Source of the DNA: an uncultured Prevotellaceae bacterium
GTDB taxonomy: Bacteria; Bacteroidota; Bacteroidia; Bacteroidales; Bacteroidaceae
Length of the DNA stretch: 64,000 nucleotides
NCBI GenBank assembly: GCA_900314985.1
Contig: OMXL01000024.1
Coordinates: forward strand, 1 to 64,000
Reading direction: 5' to 3'
Program-made: the position numbers and the translations under genes
Shown: positions 53,067 to 60,870 of the stretch, piece after piece
Layout: each line of letters begins with the position of its first letter
Numbering within the stretch: position 1 is the first letter of the stretch
Notes under the pieces: generated by a model
What the model saw: the letters and a program-made list of their open reading frames with translations, nothing else
Database searches by the model: none
Told to the model about the DNA's origin: nothing

Positions 53067-55073
53067 ATGAAGAAAAAGTTATTTGCACTGGCTGTCGTCA
53101 TGGGCACCGCACTGAGCTCGTGGGCACAGCTGACAATGGATGTCAACACCAAGAAATTGGGGGCACCCATCCAGTCAACGATGTACGGTATCTTCTTTGA
53201 GGATATCAACTATGCCGCTGACGGTGGTCTGTATGGCGAACTGGTGAAGAACCGCTCGTTTGAGTTTCCACAGCACCTGATGGGCTGGCAGGCCTTTGGC
53301 TGTGTCGATGTGAAGGACGATGGTCCCTTCCAGCGCTGTCCGCACTATGTGGTGCTGAGCGACCCTGGCCACAACGACCGTCGTACGGGTCTGACGAACG
53401 AGGGCTACTTCGGCATTGGCGTAAAGAAGGGCGAGAAGTACCGCTTCACAGTATGGGCGAAGGCTCCGAAAGACAAGGCTCACATCCGCGTACAGCTCAT
53501 CGACGAGAGTTCGATGGGCGAACGTCAGGAGTTTGTTGAGCAGAAGTTGGAGATCAACTCGACGCGCTGGGAGAGATACAGCGTGCTGTTGACATCGACG
53601 AAGACGATGAAACATGCCAAGCTGCGCATCTTCCTGCAGGGCAAGAACAGCGTCTGCCTGGAGCATATCTCGCTATTCCCCGTCAACACCTATAAGAACC
53701 GTACCAACGGCATGCGCCGCGACTTGGCACAGGCATTGGAAGACCTGCACCCAGGCATTTTCCGTTTCCCTGGCGGATGTATCGTGGAGGGTAGCTCACT
53801 CGACGAGCGCTACCAGTGGAAGAATAGCGTAGGTCCCGTAGAGAACCGTCCGCTGAACCACAACCGCTGGGAATATACCTTCGACCACCGCTACTTCCCC
53901 GACTACTACCAGTCGTACGGACTCGGCTTCTTCGAGTTCTTCCAGCTGGCAGAGGATATCGGTGCTGAGCCACTGCCCGTCATCTCGTGTGGACTGAGCT
54001 GTCAGTTCCAGAACCCTGACCCCACCAAGCCTGGCGTACACGTGGCACTCGACGACCTCGGACCCTACATCCAGGATGCCCTCGACCTCGTGGAGTTTGC
54101 CAATGGCGACGTCACCACCAAGTGGGGTAAGGTGCGTGCCGACATGGGGCACCCCGCACCCTTCAACCTGAAATACTTAGGTGTGGGCAACGAACAGTGG
54201 GACTACGACGAGGCGCATGGTGGCTACGGCCCCGTGTTTACCGAGCGCCTGAAGAAGTTCAGCGATGCCCTGCGTGCCAAATATCCTCAGCTGAAGCTCA
54301 TCGGTACCACTGGCCCGAACTCTGAGGGCTGGGACTTCGATCTGCTGCAGCCCCGTATGAAGGAGCTGAAGGTGGATCTCTACGACGAGCACTACTATCG
54401 CGACGAGCAGTGGTTCCTCTCTCATGGTCTGCGCTACGACTCGTACGACCGCAAGGGGCCTAAGGTGTTTGCTGGCGAGTATGCCTGCCACGGCAAGGGA
54501 AAGAAGTGGAACCACTACGAGGCTGCCATCCTCGAGGCTGCCCACATGACGGGCTTCGAGCGCAATGCCGACATCGTCCACATGACCACTCCTGCCCCAC
54601 TCTTCGCCCATGTTGACGGCTGGCAGTGGCGCCCCGACCAGATATGGTACGACCAGACGCAGATGTTCAAGACCGTTAGCTACTACGTGCAGCAGCTCTA
54701 TGCCACCAACAAGGGAACGAATGTGCTCCAGCTGACTGCCGACAAGAAGCCTGTAGCCAATCAGGAGGGACAGCACGGTCTCTTTGCCTCCGCAGCCTAC
54801 GACAAGGATGCCGCCGAGGTCATCGTCAAGGTGGTCAACACCTCGAAGACCGTGCAACCCATCACGCTGAACCTGAAAGACCTTGCGGGAGCCACCACGG
54901 CACAGACCATCACGCTGAGCCATCAGGGCATGAACGACGAGAACAGCATCCAGCGCCCCGAGCTGATTACCCCCAAGCAGGGTACCATCGCCGTGGAGGC
55001 TGGCAAGAAGCAAAGCGTCATCAACGACCAGCTGCCCGCCATGTCGTTCCGCATCTACAGAATTAAAAAGTAA
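53067..55073 (+). CDS. GH51 alpha-L-arabinofuranosidase
   Basis: 668 residues with a signal peptide (to SSWAQ, ~21), so probably periplasmic. The early motif MYGIFFEDINYAADGGLYGE is typical of GH51. An inserted CBM4/9-like domain (about 80-210) includes RVQLIDESSMGERQEFVEQK. The TIM-barrel carries the acid/base Glu in YLGVGNEQWDYDEAHGG (~375) and the nucleophile Glu in VFAGEYACHGKG (~471). The C-terminal beta domain closes with MSFRIYRIKK. It releases L-arabinose from arabinan or arabinoxylan oligomers imported by SusCD, the final step of this PUL. Confidence 0.93.
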   Translation: MKKKLFALAVVMGTALSSWAQLTMDVNTKKLGAPIQSTMYGIFFEDINYAADGGLYGELVKNRSFEFPQHLMGWQAFGCVDVKDDGPFQRCPHYVVLSDPGHNDRRTGLTNEGYFGIGVKKGEKYRFTVWAKAPKDKAHIRVQLIDESSMGERQEFVEQKLEINSTRWERYSVLLTSTKTMKHAKLRIFLQGKNSVCLEHISLFPVNTYKNRTNGMRRDLAQALEDLHPGIFRFPGGCIVEGSSLDERYQWKNSVGPVENRPLNHNRWEYTFDHRYFPDYYQSYGLGFFEFFQLAEDIGAEPLPVISCGLSCQFQNPDPTKPGVHVALDDLGPYIQDALDLVEFANGDVTTKWGKVRADMGHPAPFNLKYLGVGNEQWDYDEAHGGYGPVFTERLKKFSDALRAKYPQLKLIGTTGPNSEGWDFDLLQPRMKELKVDLYDEHYYRDEQWFLSHGLRYDSYDRKGPKVFAGEYACHGKGKKWNHYEAAILEAAHMTGFERNADIVHMTTPAPLFAHVDGWQWRPDQIWYDQTQMFKTVSYYVQQLYATNKGTNVLQLTADKKPVANQEGQHGLFASAAYDKDAAEVIVKVVNTSKTVQPITLNLKDLAGATTAQTITLSHQGMNDENSIQRPELITPKQGTIAVEAGKKQSVINDQLPAMSFRIYRIKK

Positions 55074-55154
55074 GATAGCAGAAATAAAACAAAAGGAGCG
55101 AGGAGGTACACCTTTGAAAAGGTAAAAAAGTAAAAAAACAAACCGGTTTTACCC

Positions 55155-55216
55155 GCGATGCGTCCGCTCGAAACATTTGTCGGTTAAAGTTTCTGTGCGC
55201 GACGCATCGCTTTTTT
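55155..55216 (+). terminator. Terminator at the end of the PUL
   Basis: GCGATGCGTC (55155-55164) pairs with GACGCATCGC (55201-55210), followed directly by six T. The 36-nt interior can itself pair partly (CGAAAC with GTTTCTG). The gene on the other strand (55253) converges here. Confidence 0.8.
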
Positions 55217-55252
55217 ATTGTGTAATTTTGCAGCCGAATTTGGAGAATCGTC

Positions 55253-56425
55253 CTACAGACTCTCCTGCAATATCTCAGTAATATCCTCTGGCTTCAGATC
55301 AAGGTAGCCTGCAGGGTAACAGATAGTTCCTTCGGTAATGCCAGAAATCATGTCGGGGGTAGCACCTATTTCGCTGATGGTGAGTGGCAGTCCTATCTCC
55401 AGCATCCAGTTCTTCAGGGCTTCGAGTCCTGCCTCGGCAATCTGCTCGTCAGTCATACCGCTGCCATCGATATTCCATACGTTCTTGGCAAAGCGCACGA
55501 ATTTCGCCAGACCGGGTTTCATGGCACGACGATAGTAGGCCATTGAGACGGCAGCAAGGCAGTAGCCATGAGGGGCGTGCGTCCAAGCTCCGACAGAGTG
55601 ACCAATCATGTGTACCATCCAATCCTCATGCTTGCCGAGGCCAATGAGCGTGTTGAGTGCCCACGTCGCCGTCCACATGATGTTCGAGCGGGCCTCGTAG
55701 TCCTGCGGATTCTTCACCGCCTTGCGGGAGGCCACGATGAGACTGCGCATCAGTCCCTCTGAGAGATAGTCGCTGGTATTGTCGTCGAAGTCGCTGAAGT
55801 ATTGTTCCATGATGTGGTTCATGATGTCGTAGATGCCCGCCTTCATCTGGTTGTCGGGTACGGTCATCGTGAACTTGGGATTCAGGATAGAGAACTTGGG
55901 CATCAGTCGGTCATCGAACACGTGGCCCACCTTGAACGTGTGCTCGGCATCGGTAATCACCGTACCAGCGTTCATCTCCGAACCAGTACCTGCCATCGTC
56001 AGGATGCACCCCACGGGCAACAGCTTCTGGTCGGCATCGGGCTGTTCCTGCTTCAGCCAGAACTTATCCCAGTAGTCACCGTCGTAGAACACCGAAGCAG
56101 CCACCGCCTTCGAGTAGTCGCAGACGCTGCCGCCACCAAGGGCGAGAATCAGATCCACGTTATTCTCACGTGCAATCTTGATTCCGTCGCGCAACTTCTC
56201 CAGCGTAGGGTTGCTCATCACCCCTGCATTCTCCACGACGGTCTTGCCAGCCTCTTTCAGGATGGCCACCACCTGATTGTAGATGCCGTTACGTTTTACA
56301 CTGCCGCTGCCGTAGTTTAGCAGCACGACAGGCCCGAAGTTCTTCAACTCGTCCTTGAGATAGTTCAAAGAATCATCACCAAAATACAGCTTGGTGGGAT
56401 TGTGGTACGAAAAGTTTCCTTGCAT
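55253..56425 (-). CDS. Iron-dependent alcohol dehydrogenase (YqhD/BDH type)
   Basis: A 390-residue NAD(P)H-dependent oxidoreductase of the iron-containing alcohol dehydrogenase family. It starts FSYHNPTKLYFGDDSL, as in butanol dehydrogenases. The cofactor-binding glycine motif is LILALGGGSVCDYSKAVA. Metal ligands are expected at Asp and His in AGIYDIMNHIMEQYF, His in MVHMIGHSVGAWTHA and His in HAPHGYCLA. The cytoplasmic enzyme would reduce aldehydes or ketones. It follows a DoxX-like and a lipoprotein gene in a three-gene minus-strand operon (18-nt gap). The physiological substrate is not evident. Confidence 0.9.
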   Translation of the reverse strand: MQGNFSYHNPTKLYFGDDSLNYLKDELKNFGPVVLLNYGSGSVKRNGIYNQVVAILKEAGKTVVENAGVMSNPTLEKLRDGIKIARENNVDLILALGGGSVCDYSKAVAASVFYDGDYWDKFWLKQEQPDADQKLLPVGCILTMAGTGSEMNAGTVITDAEHTFKVGHVFDDRLMPKFSILNPKFTMTVPDNQMKAGIYDIMNHIMEQYFSDFDDNTSDYLSEGLMRSLIVASRKAVKNPQDYEARSNIMWTATWALNTLIGLGKHEDWMVHMIGHSVGAWTHAPHGYCLAAVSMAYYRRAMKPGLAKFVRFAKNVWNIDGSGMTDEQIAEAGLEALKNWMLEIGLPLTISEIGATPDMISGITEGTICYPAGYLDLKPEDITEILQESL

Positions 56426-56443
56426 ACTCTTATTATTTCATAA

Positions 56444-56875
56444 TTACTCTTTTAACTTACCCTTAAACCATAGTTTCCAATATTTCCATCCGCCTGTAGT
56501 CCACAATGCCAGGAAGATGAGCACGGGCTGGAAAAACAGTCGAATGAGACGCAGATTGTCGGTATTGAGACCGAATGCGTCAATATGGTTCACATACTGA
56601 TTGATGTTGCCTGGGAAGATGGCTACATAGAATAGTGCCAACAGGGCACCTGCGATTGCCCTTTTCTTCGCTACAAGGAAGATGATGCCAAGGCCAAAGG
56701 CGATTTCTACTACGCCAGATGCCAGCACGACAAAGTCGGTAAATGCTGGGCTGAACTGTAGCCATGTAGGCACCTGTGCCACAAACTCCTGACGGTTGAA
56801 CGTCAGATGACTGAAACCTGCATAGACCATAAAGGCTCCCAAAAACAGGCAGAAGATTAGTTTTACGTACTTCAT
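56444..56875 (-). CDS. DoxX-like small membrane protein
   Basis: 143 residues with four predicted membrane helices: LIFCLFLGAFMVYAGFSHLT, FTDFVVLASGVVEIAFGLGI, AIAGALLALFYVAIFPGNIN and IRLFFQPVLIFLALWTTGG. Size and layout fit the DoxX/DoxD family, whose members often act with redox enzymes. The function is unclear. It lies 1 nt after the lipoprotein gene and 18 nt before the alcohol dehydrogenase gene. Confidence 0.8.
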   Translation of the reverse strand: MKYVKLIFCLFLGAFMVYAGFSHLTFNRQEFVAQVPTWLQFSPAFTDFVVLASGVVEIAFGLGIIFLVAKKRAIAGALLALFYVAIFPGNINQYVNHIDAFGLNTDNLRLIRLFFQPVLIFLALWTTGGWKYWKLWFKGKLKE

Positions 56876-56876
56876 A

Positions 56877-57236
56877 TTATTGGTTCTTTTTCAAATAATC
56901 GAATAATTCAATTGTTCCTGCGTCACTTTTGACATCTAGAGCTGGAACATACTCTTCCATTCTTGTAGTGCCAGTGGCTTTATCGACGTAGAAATTGACG
57001 AATGCCCCTGTATAACTGCGGAATACCACCTGATAGGCAGAATCGGTCTCTTCGCCCATCTGTACATACATGATGGAAGGATTCTCTTTGGCAATACTCC
57101 AGTCATACGCGCTATGGCAATAATTGCTAACTCCTTCATAGGCCATTTCTGCCGTTATTTCACTCTTTGTGGTATTGCTGCCACATGAGCATAATAACGT
57201 AGCCATAAATATGAATGAAAAGGCAATATGTTTCAT
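56877..57236 (-). CDS. Small lipoprotein of unknown function
   Basis: 119 residues from the ATG at 57234-57236 (MKHIAFSFIFMATLLCSCGS), giving a lipoprotein signal with Cys near residue 19. A longer frame starts 45 nt upstream but would put 15 residues before a complete signal peptide and would cross the promoter's start region. The mature part contains YSVQMGEETD-like strands and ends DYLKKNQ; it is acidic and resembles no domain I recognise. It is the first gene of the operon with DoxX and alcohol dehydrogenase. Confidence 0.6.
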   Translation of the reverse strand: MKHIAFSFIFMATLLCSCGSNTTKSEITAEMAYEGVSNYCHSAYDWSIAKENPSIMYVQMGEETDSAYQVVFRSYTGAFVNFYVDKATGTTRMEEYVPALDVKSDAGTIELFDYLKKNQ

Positions 57237-57278
57237 ATACAAGTATGCGTAATACCTAAATACACTTAAAACTAATGG

Positions 57279-57286
57279 CAAAGATA
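57279..57286 (-). promoter_or_regulatory. -7 element of the lipoprotein-doxX-adh operon
   Basis: TATCTTTG on the minus strand, 43 nt before the lipoprotein ATG. It faces a plus-strand element at 57309-57316. Confidence 0.55.
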
Positions 57287-57308
57287 GTGATAATCAGGGA
57301 ATTTTCGC

Positions 57309-57316
57309 TAAATTTG
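57309..57316 (+). promoter_or_regulatory. -7 element upstream of the thioesterase gene
   Basis: TAAATTTG on the plus strand matches TAnnTTTG. Transcription would begin near 57322-57324. Confidence 0.5.
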
Positions 57317-57350
57317 CATCGACATTTATGATAGTTTAGTAAGAAGCGAA

Positions 57351-57686
57351 TTGACGGTTACGGATGCTGTAACTGCTATTACAGTCGGGTCTGGTGATAT
57401 GCCCGTTCTTGCCACTCCGATGATGATGGCTTTGATGGAGAATGCTGCCATGCTTGCCGTCAAGGATGAACTGCCGGAAGGCTGTACGACTGTTGGCGGT
57501 CATATTGAGTCTTCTCACCTGAAGTCTTCAAAGATTGGTGATGTTGTGAAAGCAACAGCCGAGGTAACAAAGGTAGATGGAAAGAAGATAGAATTCAAGG
57601 TGTCAGCTTATTCTGGCGAGACTTTGCTTGGAGAAGGAATACACCTGAGATTCATTGTGGATAAGGAGAAATTTTTATCAAGATAA
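57351..57686 (+). CDS. Hot-dog thioesterase (fluoroacetyl-CoA thioesterase-like)
   Basis: At least 111 residues. VGSGDMPVLATPMMMALMEN, then GGHIESSHLKSSKIGDVVKA and VSAYSGETLLGEGIHLRFIV, match the small hot-dog acyl-CoA thioesterases whose best known member is FlK. The reading frame is open from 57312 but contains no ATG before the conserved region. The only conventional start is TTG at 57351, which leaves the N-terminus about 10-15 residues shorter than relatives; ATT at 57324 would fit the length better. The start is therefore uncertain, or an ATG was lost. It lies alone between divergent and convergent genes. Confidence 0.75.
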   Translation: MTVTDAVTAITVGSGDMPVLATPMMMALMENAAMLAVKDELPEGCTTVGGHIESSHLKSSKIGDVVKATAEVTKVDGKKIEFKVSAYSGETLLGEGIHLRFIVDKEKFLSR

Positions 57687-57734
57687 ATCTCTTCTGTCCA
57701 TAGCGTGATATTCGTAATTATTTGGCGAAGATAC

Positions 57735-57773
57735 AAAGAGTCCTCCATATCGCGATGATATGGAGGACTCTTT
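57735..57773. terminator. Strong bidirectional terminator
   Basis: A 17-bp perfect stem (AAAGAGTCCTCCATATC with its complement) around GCGAT, with T-tracts on both strands because the stem ends in A/T. It can end both the thioesterase transcript and the minus-strand fragment at 57828. Confidence 0.85.
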
Positions 57774-57827
57774 TGTGATTTATTAGGAGAATTATCTCCT
57801 TCCTTACAATCCTTTTATCCTTAAAAA

Positions 57828-58043
57828 TCAGTCTACCTTTATCTGTTTGCCATTCACAAACAACCGGTGGCCATTGGCTTTGATACATGATGCATCACCC
57901 TTCAGTGACGTGATATAGGTATCGGCTGTAAGCGTCCATGTGCAGTCATCGCCCAGCGATATGTTCACCGTTCCAGTCTCAGTAGAAACGCTGCTGCCCT
58001 CTGCATTGGTGATGTTGCCGTTGATAGAACCATTGATGGTCTT
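57828..58043 (-). pseudogene. 3' remnant of a secreted repeat-type protein
   Basis: On the minus strand about 70 residues look like the end of an exported protein: NGSINGNITNAEGSSVSTET, VNISLGDDCTWTLTADTYIT, and a closing GHRLFVNGKQIKVD. The open frame runs further (to 58226), but that upstream part is only the antisense of the TonB fragment at 58047-58274. There is no signal peptide or start, so it is read as a truncated gene end. The break lies at about 58040-58050. Confidence 0.6.
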
Positions 58044-58046
58044 TGG

Positions 58047-58274
58047 GAGAGTCGGTTCCGTAGCTACGAGCAGGTGTCGGCACAGATTACGCGCTGGTTC
58101 CGCCATTTCTCCGTCTATATCGGTGGCGAGAATCTTACGGGTTTCCGTCAGAAACAGCCTATCATCAATGCTACCGACCCATGGAGCAGTACCTTCGACC
58201 CCACAATGGTATGGGGCCCTGTTCATGGAGCCATGTTCTATGCTGGCATCCGTGTGAATATCGGAAGACTATAA
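58047..58274 (+). pseudogene. 3' remnant of a TonB-dependent receptor
   Basis: About 75 codons encode the last barrel strands of a TonB receptor: SYEQVSAQITRWFRHFSVYI, GGENLTGFRQKQPIINATDP, FYAGIRVNIGRL and stop. Upstream, at about 58040-58050, similarity ends where the minus-strand remnant begins. An HMA-domain gene follows 42 nt later, and TonB receptor plus HMA protein is an arrangement I recall from other Bacteroidota. The receptor was probably lost by deletion and only its tail remains. Confidence 0.65.
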
Positions 58275-58275
58275 C

Positions 58276-58303
58276 AATTCATAATGCATAATTCATAATT
58301 TAT
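58276..58303. repeat. Four-copy heptamer array before the HMA gene
   Basis: Units aattcat, aatgcat, aattcat and aatttat fill most of the gap between the TonB remnant's stop (58274) and the HMA start (58317). Confidence 0.8.
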
Positions 58304-58316
58304 AATAATCAGAGCA

Positions 58317-58634
58317 ATGAAGAAAATATTTATTTTGAGTGCCATGATGCTGACCGCAATGGTCACCTTAGCTAAAGACATTAAGACCGTCGTAGTTACC
58401 ACCAATCCAGAGATGCACTGTGAGAGTTGCGAGAAGAAGATCAAGGGCAACCTGCGTTTTGAGAAAGGTATCAAAAACATCATCACCGACCTCAAAACTA
58501 AGACTGTCACCATCGAGTATGATGCCGATAAAACTAATATACAGAATATTATCAAAGGTTTCAAAAAGATAAAATATGAGGCTAAGGAGGTAAAGAAAGA
58601 AGCTGCAAAGGACCAAAAGTCCGAGAAAAAGTAG
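58317..58634 (+). CDS. Periplasmic heavy-metal-associated (HMA) domain protein
   Basis: 105 residues. The signal peptide (MKKIFILSAMMLTAMVTLA) is followed by a single HMA ferredoxin-like domain with the metal motif MHCESCEKKIKGNL (CxxC) and YDADKTNIQNIIKGFKKIKY. The C-terminus is lysine-rich (KEVKKEAAKDQKSEKK). It probably binds copper or a similar ion in the periplasm. Its likely partner, the TonB receptor upstream, is truncated, so the gene may be an orphan. Confidence 0.8.
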   Translation: MKKIFILSAMMLTAMVTLAKDIKTVVVTTNPEMHCESCEKKIKGNLRFEKGIKNIITDLKTKTVTIEYDADKTNIQNIIKGFKKIKYEAKEVKKEAAKDQKSEKK

Positions 58635-58642
58635 TACCTTTG
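58635..58642 (+). promoter_or_regulatory. -7 element upstream of tcdA
   Basis: TACCTTTG beginning at the base after the HMA stop codon, 17 nt before the tcdA ATG. It implies a very short leader. No -33 box is seen. Confidence 0.4.
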
Positions 58643-58659
58643 CAGCCAAAATATAAAAC

Positions 58660-59457
58660 ATGGCGATAGAACAAGCAATATTCCGCAGGGCGGAACTCCT
58701 GTTAGGCGATGAGGCGATGAACCTCATCGCTGAAAAGCGTGTCATCATCTTTGGCGTGGGCGGCGTAGGCTCCTGGTGCGCTGAGAGTCTGGTGCGTAGC
58801 GGCATCAGGAAGTTGACGATTGTCGACTCCGACCGCGTGTGTATCACCAATATCAACCGCCAGCTGATGGCCACCACCAAGACCGTGGGTCAGGTGAAGG
58901 TCGATGCCCTGAAGGAGCGTCTGCTGACCATCAATCCCTCGGCAGAGATTACAGCCCTGCAACAGATTTTCACGGCTGAGACCGCTGAGAGTTTCCAGCT
59001 CGACAGCTACGACTACATCATCGATGCCATCGACTCACTGAGAGACAAGGCCCTGCTCATCCTCATGGCTTGCCAGACGAAGGCGAAGCTGTTCTCGTCG
59101 ATGGGTGCTGCCCTGAAGCTCGACCCCACCAAAATCCAGGTGGCTGAGTTCTGGAAGGTCAAGGGCGACCCCCTTGCCCGTGCGCTCCGCAACCGTTTTA
59201 AGCGCGATAAGCAGTTCCCCAAGCGCAAGTTCCAGTGCGTCTTTTCCGATGAGCTCTTGGAAAACAAAGGTCATAACGCTATTTGTGGCACAGAGAAGTG
59301 TATGTGTCCTAAGGCTAAGAGCGGTCCTGGAGATCCCAACCTACTCAATCACGAGTGGTGCTCGTCGAAGGCTCAGATCAACGGCACGCTGTCACACATC
59401 ACCGCCATTTTCGGCTTTATGTTGGCGGGATTGGTGGTGCAAGATGCCGTAAAATAA
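58660..59457 (+). CDS. tcdA: tRNA threonylcarbamoyladenosine dehydratase TcdA (CsdL)
   Basis: A 265-residue ThiF/E1-like enzyme that cyclises t6A37 in tRNA to ct6A using ATP. The nucleotide-binding motif is VIIFGVGGVGSWCAESLVRS, then TIVDSDRVCITNINRQLMAT and YDYIIDAIDSLRDKALLI. The later IQVAEFWKVKGDPLARALRN and ICGTEKCMCPKA are as in TcdA proteins. Length matches E. coli TcdA (~268). Confidence 0.93.
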   Translation: MAIEQAIFRRAELLLGDEAMNLIAEKRVIIFGVGGVGSWCAESLVRSGIRKLTIVDSDRVCITNINRQLMATTKTVGQVKVDALKERLLTINPSAEITALQQIFTAETAESFQLDSYDYIIDAIDSLRDKALLILMACQTKAKLFSSMGAALKLDPTKIQVAEFWKVKGDPLARALRNRFKRDKQFPKRKFQCVFSDELLENKGHNAICGTEKCMCPKAKSGPGDPNLLNHEWCSSKAQINGTLSHITAIFGFMLAGLVVQDAVK

Positions 59458-59536
59458 GCCGTATATCGTCAATATACCATATTTTTGTGATGCGAAATGC
59501 CACGCTGGTGGTATTTCGCATTTTTTATTTCCGCCG

Positions 59537-59544
59537 TACCTTTG
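59537..59544 (+). promoter_or_regulatory. -7 element of the decayed TonB receptor/symporter unit
   Basis: TACCTTTG, 29 nt before the ATG at 59574. It may still drive the symporter gene that begins 1 nt after the pseudogene. Confidence 0.5.
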
Positions 59545-60137
59545 CACCCAGAAACATTAAAGGATGAGAAGGTATGAAGAGTTTTCAGAAAAATAGAGTT
59601 ATTATATTATTTGCTTTAGCCTTTGTTTATTATCATGTGGCGTCGGCTACCCCAATTATAGGAAAGGTAACCGACGCCGGCACAGGCGAAGCAATCATTG
59701 GTGCAACCATCTATGACTCACGTACTCATCAAGGCGTGATAACGGATGCTGAGGGAATCTTTCGCATTGATGTAGCTATGTTCCCTTCGGAGCTAAGCAT
59801 AAGCTATGTAGGATATGAACAGTAAAACATTCGGGTAAAAGGAGACGATGATGATATTGTCGTTGCACTGAAATCGGGGCGCTTAGTATCGTCCATTTCG
59901 TGGGTGATATGGTTGTATATGGTAACGTGGCCCGATGTGGGGACACTAAACACGGGCGTGGCGTTGACAGACAACATAAGCATTTCCAGAAACCAGTCGC
60001 TGCGCCTCTCAGCCAAAGTGGCATGGCAGCAGCAAAAACTAAACAACGAGGAAGGCTTTCATGCCCTGCGCGTGTTCTTCCCTGGCATGACGGATGCCTA
60101 TCATCAGACGACCGCCCGTTTTGCCGCTAACTACCAG

Positions 60138-60165
60138 TTCTCAATTCTCAATTCTCAATTCTCAA
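60138..60165. repeat. Four-copy TTCTCAA array in the TonB pseudogene
   Basis: Four exact TTCTCAA units encode QFSILNSQFSI in the barrel region. Same unit class as 12388-12436. Confidence 0.9.
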
Positions 60166-60310
60166 TTGGAACTGGTTGGGGCAGTCGTGCACCCACGGTG
60201 ACGGAGGCTTACGGCTACTATCTGAATAACACCTTCGATCAGTACGACTACATCGGCAATCCCTCGCTGAAGAACGAGTCAGCGGTGGAGTTGAATGGCA
60301 CTGTCAAATT

Positions 60311-60338
60311 TTCAACTCTCAATTCTCAACTTTCAATT
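60311..60338. repeat. Four-copy heptamer array in the TonB pseudogene
   Basis: Units ttcaact, ctcaatt, ctcaact and ttcaatt encode FSTLNSQLSI, almost the same peptide as the array 170 bp upstream. Confidence 0.85.
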
Positions 60339-60726
60339 GAAGGAAATGTCTTCCTTTTCTCGAACTACATCATCGGACAGTTCGAAACACGTCTGTCACC
60401 GATGACCGTTGATGCCGAGGGCGTGAAGGTGTATGGCAACATCAGTCACGCCACCATCGCCAATGTCTCGCTGTCGTGGAATTGGCAGATTACGGAGCAT
60501 CTGCAATGGAACAAGAAGGTGAGCTACAGTTCTGGTCGTGATGCCGACGGAGACCCACTGCCGCTTATCTCGCCTATCAGTTGGCAGTCGGAATGGATAT
60601 ATCAGTACCAGCGCTTTCAGGCGCAGGCCACTATCAAAGGTAACGACCGCCAAAGCAATTATGGCGAAAAATATGGTGAGACAGCGGCAAAGGCGTGGAC
60701 GATTATGAACCTTTCGGCACAGTACC

Positions 60727-60761
60727 AGTTCAAAGTTCAAAGTTCAATGTTCATAGTTAGA
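60727..60761. repeat. AGTTCAA heptamer array in the TonB pseudogene
   Basis: Three exact AGTTCAA units, then tgttcat and agttaga, encode QFKVQSSMFIVR in a late barrel strand. Confidence 0.85.
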
Positions 60762-60870
60762 GCAGGTGTCGAGAATCTCTTCGACAAACAATATGCTACT
60801 TATGCCGATTGGAACCACATCCCTCAGAAAGGGCGCAATATTTATCTGAATCTGACGTTAACCTTATAAG

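Larger units (their letters stand above)
59574..60869 (+). pseudogene. Decayed TonB-dependent receptor (internal stop and deletion)
   Basis: The N-terminus has a signal peptide and a carboxypeptidase-regulatory-like domain (IIGKVTDAGTGEAIIGATIY, MFPSELSISYVGYEQ), then a TAA at 59823-59825. The frame continues with KGDDDDIVVALKSG and soon enters the late barrel (TGVALTDNISISRNQSLRLS, GWGSRAPTVTEAYGYYLNNT, VENLFDKQYATYADWNHIPQ, last residues LTLTL). The whole plug and early barrel are missing: ~432 codons against the usual 650-800. Around 59900-59935 two frames each carry receptor-like words (DMVVYGNVA and WPDVGTLNTG), so a frameshift is also likely. Three heptamer arrays lie in the barrel part. 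It can no longer work as a receptor. Confidence 0.8.

Noticed and set aside
55223..55230. TAATTTTG promoter-like element on the plus strand after the PUL terminator
   Set aside because: No gene lies downstream on that strand (the alcohol dehydrogenase is convergent), and the element has no -33 partner. Probably chance.
58044..58226. Extension of the minus-strand frame at 57828 to a 132-residue protein
   Set aside because: This part is antisense to a clear TonB receptor C-terminus on the plus strand and has no features of its own.
59904..60869. A separate 321-residue plus-strand gene
   Set aside because: It is the in-frame continuation of the receptor after the internal stop. The N-terminal residues have no signal peptide.
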